Shown here: piece after piece, positions 10,576-22,120 of the stretch
How the letters are laid out: every line of letters starts with the position of its first letter
Position numbering within the stretch: the first letter of the stretch is position 1
NCBI GenBank assembly: GCA_008921705.1
Contig: VFFE01006697.1
Coordinates: 91,560 to 155,559 of the forward strand
Reading direction: 5' to 3'
DNA: 64,000 nucleotides
DNA from: Burhinus oedicnemus
Taxonomy: Eukaryota; Chordata; Aves; Charadriiformes; Burhinidae
Made by a program: the position numbers and the translations under genes
The notes under the pieces: model-generated
Database searches by the model: none
The model's input: only the letters and a program-made list of their open reading frames with translations
Told to the model about the DNA's origin: nothing

Positions 10576-11421
10576 TTTTCTTTTCAGTGTCAGCCAGCAG
10601 CAGGAGAGGGATGCTTCTCCCCACCCTGCCAATATTCACCCTCCTTCCTCCCACCTTAGGAAAACCCAAACTCAGCCTCCCTGGGACGAGTTGGCCAAAG
10701 CCACCAGTGCTTCGGGACAGGCATTTATCGGCGCAGCCAAACTTCAAACGCCCGGGGATCCCTGGCTGCTGCAGGGCTGCTCCACTCCCGGTGCCGGCCA
10801 CGGCCCCAGCTCCCCGCCTGCCGCGCTGGGGCCTTGGGGGTGAGGGGCCCCTCCGAAAACCCTCACTGAAATTTTCCCCTTTTGTCCCTGAGATATTCAG
10901 AGGGGTAGCGTGTGCATCCAGGGAGAAAACAGCCCTTTTTGGGGATGGGGATGTTAAAAGAAATAATTCCTCTGGTGGGGAGTGGGGCATGTCGGAGAGC
11001 GGAGGCCAAGGACATGGCTGCGGGGGAAGCATGCTCATCGCCTAATTTTTAACCTCAAAATGAGGATGATGAAGATGCTGGGGTGCAATGGGGGGCAGGC
11101 AGGGCTGCTTGGTCTCTGCTTGATTCCTCTGAGAGGCTGAGACTTTCCGGGCAGAAGGGTCCCCTTCTCAACAGCATCACCCACCTTCCCCTCCTACGCC
11201 TGCCCACCGGCAGCGGCTCTGCCTTGGCACCAGGTTCAGATGATGCCTGATTTGGGGCCATAACCGGCAAACATTCAACTGGAGTGGCTGAGGCAGAAAC
11301 CCTCTGTGTGTCTTTAGGGCAACGTTTTTATTCTGCATCCCAATAATGCCTAATCCCTCCTTGAGACAGAGCTCCCAATTATTTTTACAAGGATTTAGGG
11401 GCATGACATAAATAAATATAC

Positions 11422-11440
11422 CTATATATATATATATATT
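11422..11440. repeat. (TA)n microsatellite
   Basis: Uninterrupted alternating TA, followed by TTTATTGTGTGTATGTG. Confidence 0.85.
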
Positions 11441-11613
11441 TATTGTGTGTATGTGCATATCAAATTAACACCCAATATTGGCTTAAAACCCACGGCACCA
11501 GAACATGCACGTATGGAGGTGTGGGCTGGAAGTGGGATGTCTAAGTTTGTCCCCAGAGCAGCTGATGGATGGACGAGGAGGAACCGGCGGGGGCCGGGTG
11601 GTTTTAATCAGCA

Positions 11614-11627
11614 TGTGTGTGTGTGTG
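11614..11627. repeat. (TG)n microsatellite
   Basis: Short uninterrupted TG dinucleotide run. Confidence 0.8.
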
Positions 11628-12090
11628 ACAATAGTTGGGTGAAGAAGAGGACCTGACACCGGCATACTTGATTTGTTATAAATCACACCCGTGAAAACAA
11701 GGGGAAAAAAAAAAATTAAATCCAGGGGATCGCAGTGCTTTTAGTGCCAACTCAATCCTCAAGCTGGAACAAAGCTTTGCCAGCCCTGAAATAAATGATG
11801 CCGTACCTAATAGCTCTCATCCCTTCCCTGCTGCCTCCGACCAGGCAGCTTTAGGGTTTTAACGATGCTGACATGATGGGAAGCAGTGTCTGGGCCTGAT
11901 GCTGATTTTTACCAGTAAAGGTAGCCCCACCGGGTGGGGTGGAGGTCCCAGGGGACTCGTGGCGGTGAGGGGAGGCTCGTCCCTGGGTCCCTGGATCCCT
12001 GCTCGGCTGTGGCTTTGCTGATGCCCTGCAGCCGCCGGGCTCCTCTCTCTGCTCAATTGCACAGCGCGCAAATGCAATCGCTCTCCTCGC

Positions 12091-12300
12091 TGTGTTTGTG
12101 GCCACGGGAGTGGAAGAATTACATTGGGCTGAAAATAGTATTTACTTTTACTGATTGAAAAATAGATGTTGGGGAAAAAAAATAAAAAAAAAAAAAAGCA
12201 AAAGCAGGAATTGAAACTATAATTACAACAAACCATATGTAAACTCCCAGGTAAACACTGATTATACTGTGTCATTTCAGCCAGACTTTATTAGCGAGGG
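12091..12300. promoter_or_regulatory. Candidate CNE, AT-rich island
   Basis: AT-rich with an A-rich tract at 12173..12197, ACTATAATTACAAC, GTAAACACTGATTATAC and GACTTTATTAGCG words. No exon. Function inferred from composition only. Confidence 0.35.
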
Positions 12301-15300
12301 AAGAAGCAAATCTTTCTCTCTCTGCCTGCGGCGGGTGCAGCACACAGGATCCCACCGCCTGCCGTTTGCAGAGCACTTTTCACCCTAAAAAATCTCATAT
12401 TTATGGCCTGATCCTGCATAGCTCTTGTCAGCTTGGCTTCCTAGGCTAAGCAATGCTGTCACCCTGACGTGGGTGCAGAATGGGGCTGCTGCGGTGGGTG
12501 CAGGGCTGAACCTCCCTGGGGCACGTCCTCATCTTTGGGGAGAAGCTGGGAAGGGGCTGGAGGGTGCCAGGGGCATGAGACACTCGGGGTGCAGGACCCA
12601 GCCTGCTAGCTCCTCCAGTGCTGTCTCCCTGGGATGGGACGGGATGGGATGGGGTGCCCCAGCTGCAGCACCCCCTTTTCCTTCAGGCAGTTCACAGGCT
12701 CGGCTGCGGGAGGATGGGACTGGCTGAATCCATCCTTGGGGAAAGGCTGGATCGAGCGAGTGGCTACGGGTGCCACCTGTAAGACCCCGGCCATAGCCTC
12801 AGCAGACCCCTTGTGTGCCCCCCAGCAATGGAGTCAGCCCCCTGTTATTGGGGAGCTGTGTCCCCAGGGCCCAGCAGCCCAAATGCAGGAGAGGAGCAGG
12901 GTCAGCACGTTGTCCCTGGATGCCTGGGTTATGAGCATTCCCCTCACTCGCTGGCATACGACATGGTCCCACAGAGCCTCCAGGATCTCGCCTCCCCACT
13001 GGGTCTGGCAGAGAGAGAGCAGTGCCATGGCACTGGTGACATGTCGGTCCCCACTGTCCCCCATGTCACTCTCAGGACACCCCAGAGGGCACTGCCGCAT
13101 CCCCTCCTCTGCAGCACAGGGGTCACCTGGCAGCACTGTCCTCTTCAGATAAATATTTGGGGTGCTCTTGCTGCAGTTTCCTTGCGGGGGGCGTGGGGGG
13201 AGGTGGAAGTGGAGGGGAACAAGAAATCCACGACTAACGCGAGTAACGCCAGGTATCGCTTATACAAGAGGGCTGCAGGGCCCGGCCGATCTTACAGCTT
13301 TGCCATAGTGGCACCCTGTGGCAAAATGCATTACTACAGCTGGCAGGGGCTTTGGAGGGGGACACAAGGGCTGGGGGGACCCTTACCCTGGGGGCTCACA
13401 GCCCCACAGGGACACGCAGCACCTGCGAAGGCAGGGAGGGGATGCCGGGGCCTGAGCAGCAGGTGGTCCCCATCGCCGTGACATCCCGGTCCCCCGTGAT
13501 GGGTACCACCCATCCCCGTGGCTGCCCGTGGGGCCAGCTGGGATGCCCAACCAGCCTAGACATCCCCCTGGGCCGGTGCTGGGATGCCAACAAGCTCGCC
13601 AGCTGCTGCGCGCTTGCTTGCTTAGGGCTTGTCCGTGGCATCCGCGTGGCCGGGCGGTGTGGGGCTGCGTGGCAGCATGGAGGGGGGATGCGTGTTGGTT
13701 TTCTCCTGCTGGAGCAGACCCGGAGCGATGGAGCGAGCTCTTTGTCTGCCCGCGCGCCTGCCTGTCACGGCTCCCAGCGTTTCCCAGCCACCTTGCACAG
13801 CGCGCAGCCACTTTGGCAGGAGCTGTCTTGGAATTTTAATGCGGCTGATTAACACGCCACGATGCAATTGCGGAGCCGGTTGTACCCCTTCCCCAGCCTT
13901 GCCTTTTGGGGGAATAAATAACCAAACCCAACCAGGCACCCCCACCCACGGTGCATCACCACATCCCGAACTGAACGGGGGAACGGGACCGAGCCGGAGG
14001 CACAAGGTGATCCCAAAGGGAGAGATCCCGATGCCGGTCCTGTCTTAGCCCAGCGAGCTGTGGGGTGTAATGCAGATGCCTCTGCCATCCCGGCCCGGGG
14101 GTGGCAGAGCTGGTTTTGGGGCTGACACAGGGTTGTGCTGAGGGATGTGGCACTGGGTGAAACAGTTGTGGGAAGGGTCACCTCTCCCTCTGGGAACAAG
14201 GGAGAGCAATGGAAAACTCCAGGCAGAAGGGAAAAAGGTGAAGGAGAGAGAGTGGAGAGGCAGGGGAAAGGTGCCTGCCGAGCAGGGAGGAGATGGGTGT
14301 GCAGATAGCCCTGCCACCCAGGAGGGGACGAGGGGGAGTTATTGACACAGAGGACATGTTGCTAAAAATTAAATCTGTCCCTTCCTCAGGCGGTGTTGAC
14401 AGAAGAGGATGGGTAGGAGATATCAACGGCAGGCACACGTGTCCCAGGAGAGGATGAAACACCGGCGGAGATGGAGCAAGAAATGAGCCTGTGTATGGGT
14501 GCTCTGCCCAGGACGGCTGCAGGAATGAAACAAAAACCCTCCTGGAAAGCAGGGGGCACCTGCAGGCTGGGGGTACCCCGTGAAACACCCACCCCTCCAG
14601 GCACCATGGAGGATCCAGTGGCCGTCAGGGCCTGGCAGGGGCCCCATCAGTGCTGGGAAAGGTGCAGGGCTCTGCAAGGGGCTGGGAGAAGACCCCGCAT
14701 CCCCTGTGCACGGAGCTCTGATAGCAGAGAGGGATGCAGAAGGAAACCTCCCCTGAATGTCAGCCTTTTGTTGCATCCAAAATCACGATGGGGCAGAAGA
14801 GATACTGAACAGCTCCGCAGTGGGGTGAGGGCTCGTGCCTGCCAGGCTTGGCATGGGGATGCTCCCACCTCCGTTGGACCTCCCTGTGCTACCAGCAATT
14901 CCCATGCAGGCAGCCAAGTGGAGCGGAGCCGGCAGCAGCCAGGGAGGGAGGGAAGGGAGGCAGCAGCCGCGGTGACAAGGACCACAGGCTGGGCATCCCC
15001 AGTGCCGTTCACGTGCCGGTGACTGGGAGCACAGTGGCATGGTGTGTCTCCTTACAACACGGATGCCCAAGGGATGATACTCTCAGGGGCAAAGGGGGAG
15101 AGGTTGGGAGGTGCCGCTCAGGACCCATCACACTATTGGGATGTGCCAGTGGGTAGAGGGGGACTCTTAAATGGGACAACCAGACACCCAGGGAACACAA
15201 TTGCTTCAGCAAAGGCCTGAAGGTTGAACACATGAAGGAAAGGTTGTTTGGGCTCAGATGGGAGAGAAAACTCATTTCTGGAGCACCTCCTCCAGTGGGA

Positions 15301-16030
15301 GATGACTTCAGGAAGGTCATGGAAGTTTGAGTTGGCTGAGGGTTTGGCTGGGAAAGGTGAGGCTGATGTTTCTAACTTGGTTGAAACAAAGCCAGCTCTG
15401 CTGGGAATGGTTGCGATGTTTATTAATGGTGGTGAAGGAAAGGACCAGCAGATTTCTCGATCCCCGCAAGCGTAAGGAGGGGGAACAGGCCCTTTCCCAG
15501 ATGTTGACCATGGATGATGACCATGCTTTGACCATAATTTGCCCAGGGGCTTCCCAGATGACAGCTATGTCCCAAAAAATAAATGATGAACAGGATAATA
15601 GACCCCGATGCAAGCAAGGCAGCACAACCTCCCCCTCTGCCTTAGTGCTGCTCTTGCTAAAGGCTCCATTGACCCCCCTTTGGGCAGCCATGAGGCAAAC
15701 CCCAAATGCAGATAAAATGCCACTTGACTGGGCTCTTTCATTTCACCTTCAGACCAGGGACCCCCCCTGGTTTCCACAGCTGCCAGGTGCAGACCCCCGG
15801 TCCCACCATCGCAGACTTTGGTCCCGAACAAGAGCTTCCGTTGGGGAGGTGGTTTCACTCCCGTATGCACCTTCCCTGGTTTTCTTCAGGGTTGTGTCCC
15901 CACTCCAGCCCCTTTAGCATTCCTTTACCCTATTAATATCCTTCCACTCTCCTCGTACCTGCAGACAATCTGGTCCCCAACCACCTCCACCTCCCCCCCA
16001 CCTCAAAAGCTTCCCTCAGCTGTCTTTAAG
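12301..16030. other. GC-rich spacer
   Basis: 3.7 kb with no recognised gene. A (GGGAT)n-like run sits at 12631..12654. A small homeodomain-type patch (GGAATTTTAATGCGGCTGATTAAC) lies near 13829..13853. A purine-rich stretch covers 14160..14340. Long open frames such as 12813..13481 are compositional. Confidence 0.4.
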
Positions 16031-16480
16031 TCGTAGCTGAAATCTGCGGTATGTAGGAGGAGAAATTCAGTCTGACAGCAGTTTAAAACACCGCACTACT
16101 TGGCAGATTTAAATGCTATTTTAAATATAAGCTATGACACAACGGACAAAAATAGCATTGAAAATACCCTGTCATGTTCCATATTGCGAGGAATAGAGAA
16201 GCAGACCAGGCTAGAAAGGAGCAGAGAGAGGGGCCAGATGGAGAGGAGAGGTTATTTTGTTTGTTTTAAAGAAACTGGGTAAATGTATTTTGTATGTGAC
16301 TGGGTAAATGTGCTTTATGCAGCATGGAGCCAAAAAAAACTAAATAAACCTTCTCATGAAAAATCTACATATTTTATTCTATGTGGGTTCTGCCAAAGCA
16401 GGTTTGCTGGTAAATAATTGGTAAAAGGATATATTTGTTACCAGGTTGTTTTGGTGGTGCTCAACACCAGCAGGCACCAG
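16031..16480. promoter_or_regulatory. AT-rich island, candidate CNE
   Basis: Contains AGATTTAAATGCTATTTTAAATATAAGC around 16107..16134 and an imperfect direct repeat of GGGTAAATGT words (about 16277 and 16301). AATAAA words occur near 16341. No exon was identified. Confidence 0.3.
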
Positions 16481-17565
16481 CTGTCGGAGACCACTTGGTC
16501 CCCTCTGAGCCTTTCCCTCCCCTTTATTTATCTACAATTTAATAGGAATTTGCTCTCCTTGAGAAAAAAGAAAAAGCCACCCTAAAATACGTAGAAGTGG
16601 TGTTTTGTTTGCAGCTCCCGGCTCGGCGATGCTGCAGCGTGCCAGGTCGGGAGCGGGTGCCGTAGGAGCTGACGTATCGCAGCGCTGGGCCCTGCGGGGC
16701 CAGCCCATCAGACTGGGGAGGAGTGGAGGGATGGAGGGATGCAGGCTGAGCTGCCACCGATTTCCTGAGGTTCATGGGTGTGTGGCTGGAAGATCCCAGG
16801 AGCTCACCTGACCCCGCAGCATGGTTGCCCACCCAACATGGGTGTGAAGCACCCAGAGCATCTGGGCCCCCCAGACTGTGCGGCTGCCGGGAGAGGTTTC
16901 TTCTTCGCTGTTCTTCCTGAATACAAGCGCTGGTCCAAGCTGCTCTCTCCTCCCAGTACCTTCTTTCCCATGCCTCCGCACACACCAATGTACAGGGCAG
17001 GACAGACATCCATCCTCTCTTCAGTTTTGTCTTAGAGGAGTGGATTTTGGCTCCTTCCCATGCCCCCAGTGTAACCAGCAGTGAATCTGGTTGGAGAAGG
17101 TTGACCTGAGGACAGTCCAAGAGATTTGGGGAGAGGTCAGTGTGAGTGAGCCTCAGGCTGCATCACCACGTGCCGCTCTGCAAAACTCTGGAGATAAGGG
17201 CTGGCGCTCCCTGCCAGGCTGCCCCTGCCTGGGGAGAGGCACTGGGGTCAGCACCCATGACACAGCAGTGCCAGGCACCGGTTGTACACCCCCAAAATGG
17301 TGTAGAGTGTGGGGTTCACTCCCAGTGCAGGATCTGAGCAGCTCTGCCTCTGGCTGCCTGATTGCAATAGCAATTGCCCCTGCTTATGCTGGGGTATGGA
17401 TTTGGTCCCCAACAAGCACCCGATGGCAGAAGTTACCAGGGTGGCCAAGCTGCCAATGCACTGCTGAAGCCCTTGGCAGGACTTTGGGGGCTTCCCAAGC
17501 CTCCTGCACCCACTGCTAGTCCCGCTGCAGTGGTAGAAACCAGGGGCAGAGACCTGGAGTGAAAC
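16481..17565. other. Spacer
   Basis: Mixed GC-rich sequence. Nothing recognisable. Confidence 0.4.
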
Positions 17566-17830
17566 ATTTTTGCTATCATGTTCAGAAAAGTCTTTTTTAT
17601 TTTAAATCCAGCATGTTATTATAATAGAAACACACAATTTAAAGAGTTTAACAAAACAGTTCAATGAAGCCAGGTTAGCATTAGAATTCAATGACTGAGA
17701 TCTTTCAACCCGTCACAAATCACAGTGGCCCAAGAAAATGTGCCCTCGGTTTTCCTGGTAGGTATCTCTGGGCAGACTTCCCTGACTGTCCAGTGATGAC
17801 GTCAAAAGTTTTTAATTAGGAGAAAGAACT
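17566..17830. promoter_or_regulatory. Candidate CNE with perfect CRE
   Basis: AT-rich island including TTATTTTAAATCC and TTATTATAATAG. It ends with a perfect palindromic cAMP-response element TGACGTCA at 17797..17804, followed by TTTTTAATTAGG. CRE next to a TAATTA core suggests a regulatory element. Confidence 0.4.
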
Positions 17831-19200
17831 GTCCTGAAGCTGTGCTCCCATCTCACCCCCTCACCTCCTGGGTGCCCAGCCCCAGCCGGGGGCTCGGCGG
17901 CTCCTCCTGACCCTCTGGCTGTGCCCACCCATGGGACCCCCTTGGACAGCAGCTCTGTGGGCACAGCAGCAGTGGGACCCCAAGCACTGCTCAGTGTCAG
18001 GAACTGCATTGCTGCTCACAGCGCCAGGCAGGAAGAAAATGTGCGAAGCTCCTGATAACGTTACTGTGACCTTCTCAGGCTCTAGGCTAAGGAAACCGGT
18101 AGAGAAGGGCATCCATACCTCCACATCTTAATAAATATTTTAAAGACCCCCCCAGTTGCCCTGCCTGATGCAGGCTGTTGCACAGGCAGATATGCAGTTG
18201 TTTCAGTGAGGAGCCTGGCTCTGGACACTAGCACCAAGCAGGATGTACCCGTACAGCACCTCTTGGCCCTTGTGCACCTTGCAAAGGGGAGCGTGTGCCA
18301 TTCTCAACACCTCCCTGAGTGCGGAGAAAGCCAGAGAGAGAGGGAAAGGGGAGGATCCTTGGTGAGAGGTGAAGGAAAACCTCCTGGTATGGTGAAGAGA
18401 GACTTCACTGTGATACAGCCTAAGTAGCATCACCGCTGCCTGAGCTGGTGCTGGGTACTGGGTGCTCCACTCATCGGCTGATTTTCATGCCCCATGCAGA
18501 GAAGCAGAACCATCGCTCTAGAAAAACAGCCTTTTTGTGCTTGTTTTCTGTTTTAGATGAAAATAAAAGCATTTCTGTGTCTTTTGATCTATCTCACTTC
18601 CTTACTGACACTTTCAGGATGCTCACAAGCATTTGGATACTGTGGGGCCCCACAGCTCAGCAGGGTCCCCAGGACTCCCCGGGGAACCGCAGCCATGCAG
18701 GTACAACCAGTAGCAGAGAAGTGAAGTGAGGACGGGACGTGTCCCCAGGCCCTCTCAGCCTTTCCCCTGGCTGCCTCACCCCCCGTTGCAGTACGAGCCT
18801 CGGGGTGCGGAGCTGCTGATGCTCAGGTACCCAGCAGGTACAGCCATGGGGGTACGCTGAGCTCCTGCCTACCTGCCGCAGGTATCGCAGGGCTGAAGCT
18901 GTTCGCTGGAGCGACGGCATTGCAGTCCTGCCTCCTCTTACCGCCCTACCCAGCTGCGACGGCAGCTCAGCTCCCTCCCTTGCTCTTTGTTAACCACTGA
19001 ATTCATCTGACAACTCAAAGAGAGAGAGAGAGGGGAGAGACCCCGCGGCCTGCCGTGGCCGGCTCGGTTCCCCGGCTCCCCCTCTGCCCTCATTTGCAAT
19101 GCTTGAGTGGGGATTTCTCTATTTACTAAGCTAACAATGTGGGTTCCCAGGGCCTGGGCTGATGATGACATCCCGGCGCTGGTGGGTGGTGGGGCCGGGG
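17831..19200. other. Spacer with (AG)n run
   Basis: No gene recognised. A (GA)n tract occupies about 19019..19039. Sequence turns strongly G-rich just before the assembly gap. Confidence 0.4.
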
Positions 19201-19201
19201 G

Positions 19202-19221
19202 NNNNNNNNNNNNNNNNNNNN
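19202..19221. other. Assembly gap (20 N)
   Basis: Twenty consecutive N follow a G-rich stretch. The round size suggests a placeholder of unknown true length. Frames spanning it are not interpretable. Confidence 0.98.
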
Positions 19222-19439
19222 GCATAATGCCGAGGCAGGCGTGGGAAACCACAGCATCTGCGAGAAAAGTCTCTGCCAGCCGCTTTGAGCACGGCTCAAA
19301 GGGCTCCCGGGGAAGCCACGGGGCAGAGGGAGCCCCGGGGACGCGGTGGCAAGGGGAGAGGCTCAGACCCACCTCCCACGACCCCAGCCCCGCTGCCACC
19401 TCCCTGCAGAGCGAGGGGCGGCCAACGACCCCGCCGCCT
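19222..19439. other. GC-rich spacer right of the gap
   Basis: GC-rich sequence, nothing recognised. Confidence 0.4.
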
Positions 19440-19690
19440 CCGTCCCCGGAAGGGTTAACGTGGGCTGCCACGGGTCTGCTCATTACAGGGTTAAGGGGGA
19501 GATGGCACTTGCAAATCCCTCAATTACCCGGGCCAGAAAGCTGCTCAGGAAGAGCTTTATTAACGGTTGCAGTCTTCATTAACCGCTTCTCCACAGCTGC
19601 CTAATTACAGCCACCATTAGGCTCGCTGGGTCCCCCCACCACCGCCCTGACCCCCCGGCCCTCTGATTAACCTTAATTACACCTCCATCC
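19440..19690. promoter_or_regulatory. Candidate CNE: homeodomain-site cluster
   Basis: In 250 bp there are at least eight TAAT/ATTA cores in varied contexts: GGTTAACG, TGCTCATTACAGGG, CTCAATTACCC, TTTATTAACGG, TTCATTAACCG, CCTAATTACAG, ACCATTAGG and GATTAACCTTAATTAC. A TTGCAAATC POU-like word lies near 19509. The TAAT cores lie between GC-rich blocks rather than in uniform AT-rich DNA, which argues for selected sites. Confidence 0.45.
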
Positions 19691-20475
19691 CCGGGAACCG
19701 GGCGCTCACCTGAGCGGGGCAGCGGCCGGGGGCTCGAGGGGCTGCCTAATTGCGGGCATCCCCGGCGGCGTGGGGAGGGGGCCGGTGGCGGCCGGTGGCC
19801 AGCCGCCCGCGGCACGCCAGATGTTCGTCGCTGAAAAGCAGAGGGCTGCCCTCGCACTGAGCTAAGCGGCGGCAATGAGATCGGTAGCAGGGCATTGAGG
19901 GAGGCGGTGAAAGGGTTTCCCACCTGAGCTGATGGGGCTCGGCCGGGAGGAGAGCGGGGCTTGCCGGCGAGGGAAGGCAAGGGATGAGGGATGGGAGATG
20001 CTGCGGGTGCTGCTGTTCGTCCCCTAGTGCCCATCCCTGCCGGGTGGCCCAGCACCCTTCTGGGTGTCCCCTCCAGCCTTGTTCGTCTCCTTTGGTTAGG
20101 CTACGGGATGTTTGTTGCCTAGGCTGGATGCAGCACACGGGGACATCTGTCCCCGGAGGTGGCCATACGGTGCATGCCCACACTCGGTATTTCAGGCAAA
20201 GCCATAGGCACTACAGAGGGTGGCAGAGACCCTGCTGCCCTCCAGCTTCGCCATCCCCAGGGTGCCATCGCTGCTCCAGGACAGCCCCAGCCTGATGTAC
20301 CGCCCTGGCCTCCTGCCACAAAGCAGATGCTGCTGCTTTTCTTCTCTCCCTCACCGAACAGGGTGAAGCATGGCTCCTCGGGTGCAGGGAAAATGGAGCT
20401 GCTTTCTCCCTCTCCCGCGTTGTGAGATGCCCCCACCACCTTCTTCCCCTTCCCTGCCACACACCTCCCTTTTGG
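19691..20475. other. GC-rich spacer
   Basis: Open frames on both strands are compositional. Nothing recognised. Confidence 0.4.
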
Positions 20476-20750
20476 GAGAAAAAAAAAAATAAAAAAGAGA
20501 TAATAAAGTTCTTATTTCCACCACATTTGCCATTTCCTGGTCTAAGTAAAGAGTGTCATAAGAGTGACAAGCTAAAAGCCACTGATTACTGTGGATTCAT
20601 GGCATTTATTCTCCTCGTGAAAAGAGCAAACATCAGAAATAATGTGGTCCGGCCTGCCTTGGAGCCTAACCCTGCAATTAATCAGCATTCATGTGCAGAA
20701 GGTGCACGAGCATCTGATATGCAGAGAGGGAGTAATTAAAGGCAGATGCA
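20476..20750. promoter_or_regulatory. Candidate CNE
   Basis: AT-richer island with AGATAATAAAG, AGAAATAATGTGG, CTGCAATTAATCAGCATTC and GAGTAATTAAAGG. Enhancer-like composition; no exon. Confidence 0.35.
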
Positions 20751-21125
20751 ATCTCTGCTTCCCGCAGGCCTGGGGAGGGCAACTGTGCCCCCACCCCCCC
20801 ACTCCCGGGGTGCAGCCCCCTCAAAGTCACCACTGTCCCCCCCCTTCCTCTGGAGGAGCCGGTCAGGCTTGTCCTGTCCACCTTGCTGGGGATGGACTCT
20901 GCTCCCGTTGCTGGAGCCAGCAGGGCGATAGGGACCCCTTCACCTTGTTCGGCGAAGTGAGCCGGAGGGTTTGGGGATGCGGTATTTAGGCGAGCTTCCG
21001 ATGCCTTGAACCCTGACATGGCTTGGTGACACTGCGAGGTCTCTGGAGAGGGGGATTGCTGTGGGCTGGGGCTTGCCCGGGACTGTCACTGGCCTCCTCC
21101 CGCCGGGGTCTGCCCCACTGCTCCC
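20751..21125. other. GC-rich spacer
   Basis: Nothing recognised. Confidence 0.4.
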
Positions 21126-21260
21126 GCTGATCCTGTCGAGACCTTTAATCCATGGGGGATCAGCAAATTAATCCACTAAAGCATGAAGGGCCTGAGCTGT
21201 GTTTAATCGCTCCCTTTTGTGTCAGGGGACGGCTAAATGACCATACAAGAGAAAAACCCA
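21126..21260. promoter_or_regulatory. Candidate CNE
   Basis: Short island with CCTTTAATCC, GCAAATTAATCCAC, GTTTAATCGC and GGCTAAATGACC. Three TAATCC/TAATCG words fit OTX/PITX-type (bicoid-class) homeodomain preference. Confidence 0.35.
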
Positions 21261-21889
21261 CAGAGGGGTCAGAGGGGAGGCGGTGGGCGATTAACCCCTG
21301 TCACCTCCCTCCAGGCTGCGGCGCGGGGCGAGACGGGCCAAGCCCACAGCCGCTGGGGCCGAGGCATCATGGGCATCAGTTGAGCTGGCATCCTCTTGCA
21401 CCCTGATGCTCCATGTTCCCAGTCGGGGGTGGCATTGTGGCCCACGGCACTTTGCAGCCCCCCAGCATGGCTGGAGCTGCCCCAGCCACAGGCGAGACGA
21501 GCTGTGCGAGGTCTCAGCCTGGCTCCCAGCAGACAAGCTGTTATCACGGCAATTACCCCCTGATACGCCCTTTGGGAGCTATTTCGGCCGAGGGGTCAGC
21601 GGTGCTGACAGCGGCCGAATCCTCCCCTTGCCCCCGGGGAGGAGGAGCAGTGCCGGGGGAGGCTGAGCAGAAGCCGTCTGCCTGCTCCGGCACAGATTGT
21701 GCCAACGCGTGGTTGAGCGTGGCGAACGCTCGCAGCCAGCACCCTTCAAAAATATCACTTGGGGAACAAATGACACCACCTCCCCCTCGCCATCCTCACA
21801 CACCAACGCCCTCGTCCCAGCAGGGGCGGCCACGCCAGGCTGGGTGCCGTGGCCCCCCGGTCCACCCCTCCCATTTTCTTCAAAAGGAG
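21261..21889. other. GC-rich spacer
   Basis: Nothing recognised apart from a CAATTACC word near 21549. Confidence 0.4.
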
Positions 21890-22120
21890 AATAACCTGCA
21901 ATATATATATATTTTTTTTTCCTTTCTGGAAACTAATGGACTCCTTAAATAGCAAAAATTGCACCCTGTAATTAAGATCTTGCTTTTTAAATGATTAATC
22001 ATTCTAACCCCTTCCAGCGGCATCCCACTTACTGCTGCTCTCATATTGAAATGCAGATCTGAGAGGGAGGGAGCCGAGCAGGTCTGCAGAGAAGAGCAAT
22101 TAAATCTTCCAGCTGTCGCT
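21890..22120. promoter_or_regulatory. Candidate CNE with 14-bp perfect palindrome
   Basis: Opens with ATATATATATA and a T-run, then CTGTAATTAAGATC. A perfect palindrome AATGATTAATCATT lies at 21990..22003 and contains back-to-back GATTA cores. GAGCAATTAAATC follows near 22096. Palindromic TGATTAATCA suits a homeodomain dimer. Confidence 0.42.

Larger units (their letters stand above)
10576..12090. other. Spacer with short simple repeats
   Basis: GC-rich sequence to about 11040, then mixed. Holds a (TA)n run at 11422..11440 and a (TG)n run at 11614..11627. No gene or transposon recognised. Confidence 0.4.

Noticed and set aside
12631..12654. Telomere-like repeat
   Set aside because: The unit is GGGAT/GGGAC, not TTAGGG. 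It is a short simple repeat, as is the one at 42147..42166.
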